A stretch of DNA of 64,000 nt from Pseudomonas sp. RC10. GTDB taxonomy: Bacteria; Pseudomonadota; Gammaproteobacteria; Pseudomonadales; Pseudomonadaceae. Made by a program: the position numbers and the translations under genes. The stretch spans positions 1-64,000 of the forward strand of contig NZ_CP151650.1 of NCBI RefSeq assembly GCF_038397775.1, read 5' to 3'. Below are positions 52,530 to 61,157 of this stretch, in pieces (position 1 is the first letter of the stretch; every line of letters starts with the position of its first letter). Under the pieces are notes generated by a model. That model saw nothing but the letters and a program-made list of their open reading frames with translations. It was not told the origin of the DNA and searched no databases.

Positions 52530-53831
52530 TTGAATCACAACTGGCATGGCACCCTGATCCGCCACCTGCTGCTATTGGTCACGGCCGCGCTGCTGGCCGG
52601 GTTGATCAGTGGGCACTACGGCGCGTGCCTGGCTGTCGCTCTGGGTCTGTACTTGGCCTGGACCCTCAAACAATTGCTGCGCCTGCACGATTGGTTGCGC
52701 CATCACAAACCCGACGAGCCACCGCCTGACGGCTACGGCCTGTGGGGCGACGTCTTCGACAGCATTTATCACCTGCAACGCCGCGACCAACGCGTGCGGG
52801 GGCGTTTGCAAGCGGTCATTGATCGTGTGCAGGAGTCCACGGCAGCGCTGAAAGACGCGGTGATCATGCTCGACAGCGATGGCAACCTGGAATGGTGGAA
52901 CCGCGCGTCTGAAACTCTTCTGGGCCTGAAAACCCCTCAAGACAGCGGCCAGCCGGTCACCAACCTGGTGCGCCACCCGCGCTTCAAGGAATATTTCGAG
53001 CAAGCCAATTACGCCGAGCCGCTGGAGATTCCATCGCCGGTGAATGATCGCTTGCGCATTCAGATGCTGATCACTCGCTACGGCAACAACGAGCACCTGA
53101 TGCTGGTGCGTGACGTCACCCGCCTTCATCAGCTGGAGCAGATGCGCAAGGATTTCGTCGCCAACGTGTCCCATGAGCTGCGAACGCCACTAACGGTCAT
53201 CTGTGGTTATCTGGAAACCTTGCTCGATAACGCTGAAGACGTGAACCCTCGCTGGCTGCGTGCGTTGCAGCAGATGAACCAGCAAGGTGGCCGCATGCAG
53301 ACCCTGCTCAACGACCTGCTGTTGCTGGCGAAGCTCGAAGCCACTGATTACCCGTCGGACAACCAGCCCGTGTCGGTCCCCGCCCTCCTGCAATCCATTA
53401 CCAGTGACGCGCAGGCGTTGTCCGGCAGCAAGAATCAGCAGATCACGCTGGACATCGAAGACCACGTGAACCTCAAAGGCAGCGAAGCGGAGTTGCGAAG
53501 CGCGTTCTCCAACTTGATCTTCAATGCCGTGAAATACACCCCCGCCGACGGCAGGATCCGCGTGCGCTGGTGGGCTGACGGACGTGGCGCACACCTGAGC
53601 GTGCAAGACTCGGGCATCGGCATCGACCCCAAACACATCCCACGCCTGACTGAACGTTTCTACCGGGTCGACTCCAGCCGTGCGTCCAACACCGGCGGCA
53701 CCGGATTGGGGTTGGCCATCGTCAAGCACGTGCTGTTGCGCCATCGGGGCGCAATGGAGATCAACAGTGTGTTGGGCAAAGGCAGCGTATTTATCTGCAA
53801 CTTCGCTCCCGCGCAAATGACCAAGCCCTAG
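52530..53831 (+). CDS. phoR: Phosphate sensor histidine kinase PhoR
   Basis: Membrane-associated kinase of 433 residues: one or two N-terminal helices (about 10-50), a linker, a PAS domain (about 95-200), the H box FVANVSHELRTPLTV with H215, and the ATPase domain with N box (NLIFNAVKYTP), G1 (VQDSGIGID) and G2 (GTGLGLAIVK). The start is TTG at 52530 with AAGGA upstream. PhoR responds to phosphate through PstSCAB and PhoU, whose genes lie near the right edge of this window. Confidence 0.95.
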   Translation: MNHNWHGTLIRHLLLLVTAALLAGLISGHYGACLAVALGLYLAWTLKQLLRLHDWLRHHKPDEPPPDGYGLWGDVFDSIYHLQRRDQRVRGRLQAVIDRVQESTAALKDAVIMLDSDGNLEWWNRASETLLGLKTPQDSGQPVTNLVRHPRFKEYFEQANYAEPLEIPSPVNDRLRIQMLITRYGNNEHLMLVRDVTRLHQLEQMRKDFVANVSHELRTPLTVICGYLETLLDNAEDVNPRWLRALQQMNQQGGRMQTLLNDLLLLAKLEATDYPSDNQPVSVPALLQSITSDAQALSGSKNQQITLDIEDHVNLKGSEAELRSAFSNLIFNAVKYTPADGRIRVRWWADGRGAHLSVQDSGIGIDPKHIPRLTERFYRVDSSRASNTGGTGLGLAIVKHVLLRHRGAMEINSVLGKGSVFICNFAPAQMTKP

Positions 53832-53869
53832 CAAAGCATGTGGATAGCCGCTAAATTGCTGCGCTTATG

Positions 53870-53889
53870 CCCCCGATTCGTGGGGGTTT
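53870..53889 (+). terminator. Possible terminator of phoR
   Basis: CCCCC and GGGGG form a five-base stem around GATTCGT with a short T run. It is weak, but it lies in the right place, 39 bases past the phoR stop codon. Confidence 0.45.
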
Positions 53890-53929
53890 ATGACGTCCCT
53901 TATCAAAACGGAACCTGCAAAACTCCATC

Positions 53930-55270
53930 ATGGACCCTTCCCCTGGTATTAGCCTCGCTTCGATTTTCGCCGACTTCGGCATGATTCTCTTCGCAATGAT
54001 TCTGGTCCTGCTCAACGGCTTCTTCGTTGCGGCAGAGTTCGCCATGGTCAAACTGCGCTCTACACGCGTGGAAGCCATTGCCGAGAAAAACGGCTGGCGC
54101 GGCCGCATCCTGCGCACGGTTCACAGTCAACTCGACGCCTACCTCTCGGCCTGTCAGCTGGGCATCACCCTCGCCTCCCTTGGCCTGGGTTGGGTCGGTG
54201 AACCTGCGTTCGCGCATTTGCTGGCGCCGCTGCTGGAAATGCTGGGCGTGAATTCGCCGGAAGTCGTCAAAGGCGTGTCGTTCTTCACGGCCTTCTTCCT
54301 CATCTCTTACCTGCACATCGTGGTCGGCGAGCTGGCACCCAAATCCTGGGCCATTCGCAAACCAGAGCTGCTGTCGCTGTGGACGGCGGTGCCGCTGTAC
54401 CTGTTCTACTGGGCCATGTACCCGGCGATTTACCTGCTCAACGCCAGCGCCAACGGCATTCTGCGCATCGCAGGTCAGGGCGAGCCTGGCCCGCATCACG
54501 AGCACCATTACAGCCGCGAAGAGCTCAAGCTGATCCTGCACTCCAGCCGGGGCCAGGACCCAAGCGACCAAGGCATGCGCGTGCTCGCCTCCGCTGTTGA
54601 AATGGGCGAGCTGGAAGTGGTGGACTGGGCAAACTCCCGCGAAGACCTCGTCACGCTGGATTTCAACGCGCCACTCAAGGAAATCCTCGCGCTGTTCCGC
54701 CGCCACAAGTTCAGCCGCTACCCGGTGTACGACGCCGAGCGTGGCGAATTCGTCGGCCTGCTGCACATCAAGGACCTGCTGCTGGAACTGGCGGCGCTGG
54801 ATCATCTCCCGGAAGCGTTCGATTTGGCCGAGCTGACCCGTCCGCTTGAGCGCGTGTCCAAACACATGCCGCTGTCGCGCCTGCTGGAGCAGTTTCGTCA
54901 GGGCGGCGCGCACTTCGCTCTGGTCGAGGAAGCCGATGGCAAGGTGATCGGCTACCTGACCATGGAAGACGTGCTGGAAGTGCTGGTGGGCGACATCCAG
55001 GACGAACACCGCAAGGCCGAGCGCGGCATCCTCGCGTACCAACCGGGCAAACTGCTGGTGCGGGGTGATACACCTCTGTTCAAGGTCGAGCGGCTGCTGA
55101 GCATCGATCTGGACCACGTCGAGGCCGAAACCCTTGCCGGCCTGATTTACGACAGCCTGAAGCGCGTGCCTGAGGAAGAGGAAGTCATGGAAGTCGAAGG
55201 GCTGCGCATCATCATCAAAAAGATGAAAGGCCCGAAGATTGTGCTGGCGAAGGTGTTGAAGCTGGATTGA
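53930..55270 (+). CDS. CNNM/CBS hemolysin family membrane protein
   Basis: Protein of 446 residues, probably an inner-membrane divalent cation (Mg/Co) efflux or homeostasis protein. It has a DUF21/CNNM domain of about 200 residues with three or four helices (MILFAMILVLLNGFFVAAEFAM ... described as one hydrophobic start), a CBS pair at about 215-330 (LDFNAPLKEILALFRRHKFS, EFVGLLHIKDLLLEL) and a C-terminal CorC/HlyC domain (about 350-440). It begins 98 bases past phoR. The name hemolysin is historic. Confidence 0.9.
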   Translation: MDPSPGISLASIFADFGMILFAMILVLLNGFFVAAEFAMVKLRSTRVEAIAEKNGWRGRILRTVHSQLDAYLSACQLGITLASLGLGWVGEPAFAHLLAPLLEMLGVNSPEVVKGVSFFTAFFLISYLHIVVGELAPKSWAIRKPELLSLWTAVPLYLFYWAMYPAIYLLNASANGILRIAGQGEPGPHHEHHYSREELKLILHSSRGQDPSDQGMRVLASAVEMGELEVVDWANSREDLVTLDFNAPLKEILALFRRHKFSRYPVYDAERGEFVGLLHIKDLLLELAALDHLPEAFDLAELTRPLERVSKHMPLSRLLEQFRQGGAHFALVEEADGKVIGYLTMEDVLEVLVGDIQDEHRKAERGILAYQPGKLLVRGDTPLFKVERLLSIDLDHVEAETLAGLIYDSLKRVPEEEEVMEVEGLRIIIKKMKGPKIVLAKVLKLD

Positions 55271-55296
55271 TGTAAGCCCGAACGATATGGAAAACC

Positions 55297-55386
55297 TGTG
55301 GGAGCGAATTCATTCGCGAAGCGGCGACACATCCGACGGGGATGTGTAGGCTTCACCGGCCTCTCGCGAATGAATTCGCTCCTACA
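55297..55386. repeat. REPIN-like inverted repeat pair, family B
   Basis: Left arm TGTGGGAGCGAATTCATT and right arm AATGAATTCGCTCCTACA flank about 45 bp. The GGG of the left arm faces CCT on the right, so one pair is lost. Confidence 0.92.
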
Positions 55387-55410
55387 GAGACACGCCCCGC
55401 CGCACCGATA

Positions 55411-56319
55411 TCAATTCCCGCCAATCGCAAAATTCGGCAGGCTCTGCACTGGCTGGGCGAATTCGTAGGGGATCGACTCCAGCGCCAGCCCGACGTTGCG
55501 CTGCACCACGAAGTGCAGGTGCGGCCCAGTGCTGTTGCCGGTGTTGCCGGAAAGCCCCAGTGGCGTGCCCACCACGATGCGCTGCCCTTCCTTCACGCTG
55601 ACCGACCCTTGCTTCAAATGCAGGTAAACGCCCATCGTCCCGTCGTCGTGCAAGATGCGCACGAAGTTGCCTGAGGGGTTCGCGCCTCGGCCTGTCTGGC
55701 TATTCTCGGTCTTGATCACGGTCCCGCTGCGCGCGGCGATGATCTGTGTGCCTTCCGGCATGGCGATGTCGATGGCGTAGCGGCTTCTCGCACCCACATG
55801 GCTGTAGGCGCCGTTGGGGCCCTGGCTGATGCGGAATGGCCCGCCGACCCACGGCAGCGGATAACGATACCCGCCCACGTTGCTCACAAGGCCCCGCTGC
55901 GGGTCGCCGACAATCGAGCGCAAGCTCGGCTTGTAGGCCATGGCCTTGCTCGGGATTTGCGGGCTGAGGGCGATCAGCCGTTCGCTGCTGCGGGCGGGAA
56001 TCGTGCGGCGAATGACCTGATCGGCGACGCCAACGACGTTCTTCACGCCTGACAGCTTGAGCTCGATTTCCACCGGCGCATACAGGTCGTTGCGCACGTA
56101 AAGACTGTCGGTGCCTTTGGCTTTTTTGACGTTCAGGCGTACCTGACTGTCGATGTGCTCGACCATGCGCTCGCGCAACTTCATCGCCTGGGCGCCTTTG
56201 ACGGGTTGGTCGGTGAACGAGACCACGCCGTTAGCGTCGGTGAATCGATAAATGGTGATGGCGGAGGCCGACTGCGCAGCCAGTAGCAATGCACACACGA
56301 CCAGCAAGCGCTCTAACAT
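55411..56319 (-). CDS. Peptidoglycan DD-metallopeptidase family protein (M23) with DUF4124 start
   Basis: Exported peptidase-like protein of 302 residues. The signal peptide (MLERLLVVCALLLAAQSASA) is followed by a DUF4124 segment (ITIYRFTDANGVVSFTDQP). The C-terminal LytM/M23 domain holds GAYSHVGARSRYAIDIAMPEG and the zinc motif HLHF in GNTGNSTGPHLHFVV. The first zinc histidine appears in the SHVGARSRYAID context, where the canonical HxxxD is partly changed, so activity is uncertain. The ATG at 56319 begins the signal peptide. Confidence 0.87.
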   Translation of the reverse strand: MLERLLVVCALLLAAQSASAITIYRFTDANGVVSFTDQPVKGAQAMKLRERMVEHIDSQVRLNVKKAKGTDSLYVRNDLYAPVEIELKLSGVKNVVGVADQVIRRTIPARSSERLIALSPQIPSKAMAYKPSLRSIVGDPQRGLVSNVGGYRYPLPWVGGPFRISQGPNGAYSHVGARSRYAIDIAMPEGTQIIAARSGTVIKTENSQTGRGANPSGNFVRILHDDGTMGVYLHLKQGSVSVKEGQRIVVGTPLGLSGNTGNSTGPHLHFVVQRNVGLALESIPYEFAQPVQSLPNFAIGGN

Positions 56320-56511
56320 CGGGATAGGCCTGGCGTAAGGGACGATTGGCGCCCAGCCTAGCAGCGAAGCCGATAGAACGGGACTTATCCGTATCAATCG
56401 GCAATAGACGAAGCGTCAAGGAAATCGCGTCAGGGTCAGGCGCGAGGGGTTTTGCAATTTCTATGCTGAGTTGGGAATGCGTTTGGTCAGCTTGTCGGGC
56501 TGCAACGACTC

Positions 56512-56601
56512 TGTGGGAGCGAATTCATTCGCGATGCAATCGTACAGCCGATACATCTGCTGCGACCGCACCGACCTTTCGCGAATAAATTCGCTCCCAC
56601 A
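56512..56601. repeat. REPIN-like inverted repeat pair, family B
   Basis: Left arm TGTGGGAGCGAATTCATT; right arm CGAATAAATTCGCTCCCACA with one internal change. Both carry the GGG/CCC variant. Confidence 0.92.
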
Positions 56602-56642
56602 GGTTTTGTGACCGCCCTGTAATTGCGGTCAATTGGATTTAC

Positions 56643-57539
56643 TTACGCCCCAGGCACGAAGTGCTTGAGCGCTGTGCCGCGAGCAATCAGGCGCGACAGG
56701 TAGTCGAGCTTCTGGGTGTCTTGGTCGACGAAGCGGAAGGTCAGTTGCAGCCAGTCGCTATCTGGTTTCTGCTCGAACGCGGCGATGGCGTGCAGATAAC
56801 CGTTCAAACGGGCAACCTCGGCGTTCTCGCCTTGCTCCAGATCGAGCACGGCGCTGTCCAGAATCTGCGGCAGGATTTCGCTGCGTCGTACGACCAGCGA
56901 CGCCTCTTTCAGCGTCAAGGCCTTGATCACGCATTGCTGAGTGCCGCTGGACAGACGCAACTGGCCCTGACCACGGCCGGTGGGCTCGGTCGACGCCGCG
57001 GCCGGAGCGGCAGGCCTGATCAACGGTTGCGTCGGAGCAGACACCGCTGGCGTGGCGGACACGACTTCCGGACGATTGCCCGTCAGCGCGCTCAGGGAGT
57101 CGTTGGCGAACGCCGCTGCAGCACGAGCCGGGCCGGACGACATCAAGGCCTCCAGCTTGCCGACCTTGTGCAGCGCCTTCTTCACTTTGGTCAGCAACTG
57201 TTCATTGGTGAACGGCTTGCCGATGAAATCGGAAACGCCCGCCTGAATCGCCTGAATGACGTTTTCCTTGTCACCACGGCTGGTCACCATGATGAAAGGC
57301 ATGCCTTTCAGGCTTTCTTGCTGACGGCACCAGGTCAGCAATTCAAGCCCGGACATCTCGGGCATTTCCCAATCGCACAACACCAGGTCGAACACCTCTT
57401 TGGTCAGCAGGACCTGAGCTTTTCGGCCATTGACTGCGTCTTCCAGCGTGACGCCGGGAAAGGCGTTACGCAGCCCTTTCTTAACCAGGTCGCGGATGAA
57501 CGGCGCGTCATCCACCACCAATACACTGACTTTACTCAT
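56643..57539 (-). CDS. Response regulator with PilZ-like C-terminal domain
   Basis: Protein of 298 residues: a receiver domain at about 1-125 with phosphoacceptor D56 (LVLCDWEMPEMSG) and switch lysine in DFIGKPFTNEQLLTK, an Ala/Pro/Thr-rich linker at about 140-200, and a C-terminal domain of about 95 residues (QLRLSSGTQQCVIKALTLKE, DLEQGENAEVARLNGYL, YLSRLIARG), which resembles PilZ. The ATG at 57539 begins MSKVSVLVVDDAPFI. No kinase gene is adjacent. The same gene next to phoU is known in P. aeruginosa. Cyclic-di-GMP binding is uncertain: no clear RxxxR is visible. Confidence 0.85.
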   Translation of the reverse strand: MSKVSVLVVDDAPFIRDLVKKGLRNAFPGVTLEDAVNGRKAQVLLTKEVFDLVLCDWEMPEMSGLELLTWCRQQESLKGMPFIMVTSRGDKENVIQAIQAGVSDFIGKPFTNEQLLTKVKKALHKVGKLEALMSSGPARAAAAFANDSLSALTGNRPEVVSATPAVSAPTQPLIRPAAPAAASTEPTGRGQGQLRLSSGTQQCVIKALTLKEASLVVRRSEILPQILDSAVLDLEQGENAEVARLNGYLHAIAAFEQKPDSDWLQLTFRFVDQDTQKLDYLSRLIARGTALKHFVPGA

Positions 57540-57680
57540 CGACGCTCCTGATGGCGTGTTCACCGCAAATGGCGAGCATATCGCTGGCTGGTGGCCAACT
57601 GCCAAAATTGTTTGACGACACCGGGACATTTATTCGCGGGTGACAGAAAAATAGGCGGCCTGAAAGGACTGAATCCCCAA

Positions 57681-57712
57681 AAAAAACGCCCGGCGTTCGC
57701 CAGGCGTTTTTT
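57681..57712 (-). terminator. Terminator of phoU
   Basis: AAAAAACGCCCGGCG pairs with CGCCAGGCGTTTTTT (one mismatch). On the minus strand it follows the phoU stop by 12 bases. Flanking A and T tracts make it usable on both strands. Confidence 0.85.
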
Positions 57713-57723
57713 CTCAGGCAATC

Positions 57724-58482
57724 TTACTTATCGTCAGGCGAGGCCGGAACATTAGGTATTTCGGCGGACAGACCTTCGACTTCTTCCTGCATGCGCTTGA
57801 GACCCAGGTGACGCACATCGGTACCGCGCACCAGATAGATCACCAGCTCCGAGATGTTACGAGCGTGGTCGCCGATACGCTCCAGCGAACGCAGGACCCA
57901 GATCACGTTGAGCACGCGAGAAATCGAGCGCGGGTCTTCCATCATGTAGGTGACCAGCTCACGCAGCGCGGTCTTGTACTCGCGGTCGATGGTCTTGTCG
58001 TACTTCGCGACCGACAGCGCCAGATCGGCGTCGAAACGGGCGAACGAATCGAGAGCGTCACGGACCATTTTGCTCACCTGGTCACTGATGTGGCGCACTT
58101 CCACATAACCGCGTGGCGACTCGCCTTCTTCGCACAGCTGAATGGCGCGACGGGCGATCTTGGTGGATTCGTCACCGATGCGCTCCAGGTCGATGACCGA
58201 CTTGGAGATGCTGATGATCAGACGCAGGTCGGAAGCGGCAGGCTGACGACGGGCCAGAATGCGCAGGCACTCTTCGTCGATGTTGCGCTCCATCTGGTTG
58301 ATGCGATCGTCGACTTCACGAACCCGTTGGGCGAGGCCCGAATCGGCTTCGATCAGCGCGGTGACCGCGTCATTGACCTGCTTCTCGACCAGGCCACCCA
58401 TTTCCAGCAGGTGGCTGCGAACCTCTTCCAGTTCAGCGTTGAACTGCTGGGAGATGTGATGTGTGTGGCTGTCTTTGATCAT
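57724..58482 (-). CDS. phoU: Phosphate signalling protein PhoU
   Basis: Dimeric all-helical regulator of 252 residues that joins PstSCAB to PhoR and restrains the Pho response when phosphate is plentiful. Two PhoU repeats, about 12-110 and 115-215, contain the E/DxxxD metal motifs (EVDDRINQMERNIDEECL; RISRV-type second repeat with EYKTALRELVTYMMED). It is the last gene of the pstCAB-phoU group. The ATG at 58482 is the family start, although its ribosome binding site is weak. Confidence 0.96.
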   Translation of the reverse strand: MIKDSHTHHISQQFNAELEEVRSHLLEMGGLVEKQVNDAVTALIEADSGLAQRVREVDDRINQMERNIDEECLRILARRQPAASDLRLIISISKSVIDLERIGDESTKIARRAIQLCEEGESPRGYVEVRHISDQVSKMVRDALDSFARFDADLALSVAKYDKTIDREYKTALRELVTYMMEDPRSISRVLNVIWVLRSLERIGDHARNISELVIYLVRGTDVRHLGLKRMQEEVEGLSAEIPNVPASPDDK

Positions 58483-58536
58483 GCTGAGTGTCCGTCCGAT
58501 TGATTGCGCGGTGGTTCAGGGCTGACGAAACACGTG

Positions 58537-59370
<834 letters not shown>

Positions 59371-59411
59371 CTCTCTCTCACATCGTTTTTAGCGGCAGGC
59401 GTTAAGCCGTG

Positions 59412-59462
59412 AGCTACAAGTGGAGCAATCGGGGAGCGGCTTGTAGCTTGCCGCTTGAAGCT
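59412..59462. repeat. Hairpin-forming repeat in the pstA-pstB gap
   Basis: AGCTACAAG (59412-59420) pairs perfectly with CTTGTAGCT (59440-59448) across 19 bases. TGCCGCTTGAAGCT follows at once and recurs upstream of rpoZ. It is a different family from the 15 long pairs, and is transcribed within the pst operon. Confidence 0.65.
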
Positions 59463-59473
59463 CGTCGCTGCGG

Positions 59474-61150
59474 TCATCCATCGAGGGCGCGATACTTCTC
59501 GCGCAGCCGGTTGCGAATGGTCACCGCCGACAGGTTCAACAGCGCAATCACCAGCACCAGCAACAGCGCCGTGGCGTACACCAGCGGCCGTGCAGCTTCG
59601 ACGTTGGGGCTCTGGAAGCCCACGTCATAAATATGAAAGCCCAAGTGCATGATCTTCTGATCGAGGTGCAAATACGGGTAGTTGCCGTCCACGGGCAGCG
59701 ACGGCGCAAGCTTGACCACGCCCACCAGCATCAACGGCGCGACTTCACCCGCTGCGCGAGCGACAGCCAGAATCAGGCCGGTCATCATGGCCGGGCTGGC
59801 CATTGGCAGCACGATCTTCCACAGGGTTTCAGCTTTGGTCGCGCCGAGTGCCAGCGAGCCTTCGCGCAGGGTCAGCGGGATGCGCGCCAGACCTTCCTCG
59901 GTCGCCACGATCACCACCGGCACCGCGAGCAGCGCGAGGGTCAACGACGCCCAAAGCAGACCCGGCGTGCCAAATGTCGGCGTAGGCAGCGCTTCGGGGA
60001 AGAACAGCCGATCCAGCGAACCGCCGAGCACATAGACGAAGAACCCCAGGCCGAACACGCCGTACACAATGGCCGGCACACCCGCCAGGTTGTTCACGGC
60101 AATGCGGATCAGCCGCGTCACCAGCCCCTGACGGGCGTATTCACGCAGATAGACCGCCGCCAGCACGCCGAACGGGGTCACGATCACCGCCATGATCAGG
60201 GTCATCATTACGGTGCCGAAGATCGCCGGGAAAATCCCGCCCTCGGTGTTGGCTTCGCGCGGGTCGTCGCTGAGGAATTCCCACAGCTTCTGGAAGTAGA
60301 AGCCCAACTTGGTCGCAACGCCCATGGCATTGGGCTGATACGCGTGCACAACCTTGCCAAGGCTGATTTCCACTTCTTTGCCGTTGGCGTCACGGGCGGT
60401 CAGGCTGTCGCGCGCAAAATCAGCATGCAAGGCAGAGAGGCGCGACTCGATATCCTTGTAACGCGCGTCGTACTCGGCGCGCTCGGTCGCCATGTCGGCC
60501 TGGGCCTCGGCGTCCAGTTGACCGTTAAGCTCCAGCTTGCGAGCCTGAAGGCGCAGGCGTTCGATGCCGTGGTTGATCGCGCCGATGTCGGTCTTTTCCA
60601 GACTGTCCAATTCATCGGAGATCGTCTGCGCCCGCTCGATGCGCTCGCGCAACTGTGGCCACGCGGCCTCGCCCTCGGCAACGACCTTCCCGTTTTCTTT
60701 GACGTTGACCAGATAGCCGTAAAAATTGCCCCACTCCCGACGCTCGATCGTCATCAGCTCGGCGGGTCTTTTCTGGTCCTTCAGCCACTCACCGATGACC
60801 CAGCTGAAATCGCTGGGGTTGAGGTCGCGGTTTCCGACCTTGAACAGGTCGCGGGTCATGAACTCTGGCCCTTGATCTGGCACCGGCAATCCGGTCGCCT
60901 TGAGGCGGGCACGTGGGACTTGCTCGGACTGCACCAGCTCGCCGACCAGCACGTGTTTTTCCTGGCCGGGAACGTCGTATTGGGCGGAAATCACGTCCGC
61001 TGGCCAGAAATGCCCCAGCCCGCGCACGGCAATCACCGCCAACAAGCCGATGGTCATGATCACGGCAATCGACACGGCACCCGCGCTGATCCACACGCCG
61101 GGGGCGCCGCTGTTGAACCAGCTCTTGAGGGAGGTCTTTTTCATCTGCAT
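59474..61150 (-). CDS. pstA: Phosphate ABC transporter permease PstA with large periplasmic insert
   Basis: Inner-membrane permease of 558 residues, nearly twice the E. coli length of about 296. One helix (about 20-42) precedes an extra region of some 250 residues that includes a long charged coiled coil at about 166-245 (many E/R/L heptads). The conserved permease core begins at about 305 (FGTVMMTLIMAVIVTPFGVL, NLAGVPAIVYGVFGLGFF, GEVAPLMLVG). The start may be the ATG at 61150 or the second ATG at 61144. It begins seven bases after pstC ends. Confidence 0.93.
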   Translation of the reverse strand: MQMKKTSLKSWFNSGAPGVWISAGAVSIAVIMTIGLLAVIAVRGLGHFWPADVISAQYDVPGQEKHVLVGELVQSEQVPRARLKATGLPVPDQGPEFMTRDLFKVGNRDLNPSDFSWVIGEWLKDQKRPAELMTIERREWGNFYGYLVNVKENGKVVAEGEAAWPQLRERIERAQTISDELDSLEKTDIGAINHGIERLRLQARKLELNGQLDAEAQADMATERAEYDARYKDIESRLSALHADFARDSLTARDANGKEVEISLGKVVHAYQPNAMGVATKLGFYFQKLWEFLSDDPREANTEGGIFPAIFGTVMMTLIMAVIVTPFGVLAAVYLREYARQGLVTRLIRIAVNNLAGVPAIVYGVFGLGFFVYVLGGSLDRLFFPEALPTPTFGTPGLLWASLTLALLAVPVVIVATEEGLARIPLTLREGSLALGATKAETLWKIVLPMASPAMMTGLILAVARAAGEVAPLMLVGVVKLAPSLPVDGNYPYLHLDQKIMHLGFHIYDVGFQSPNVEAARPLVYATALLLVLVIALLNLSAVTIRNRLREKYRALDG

Positions 61151-61157
61151 ACCTGCC

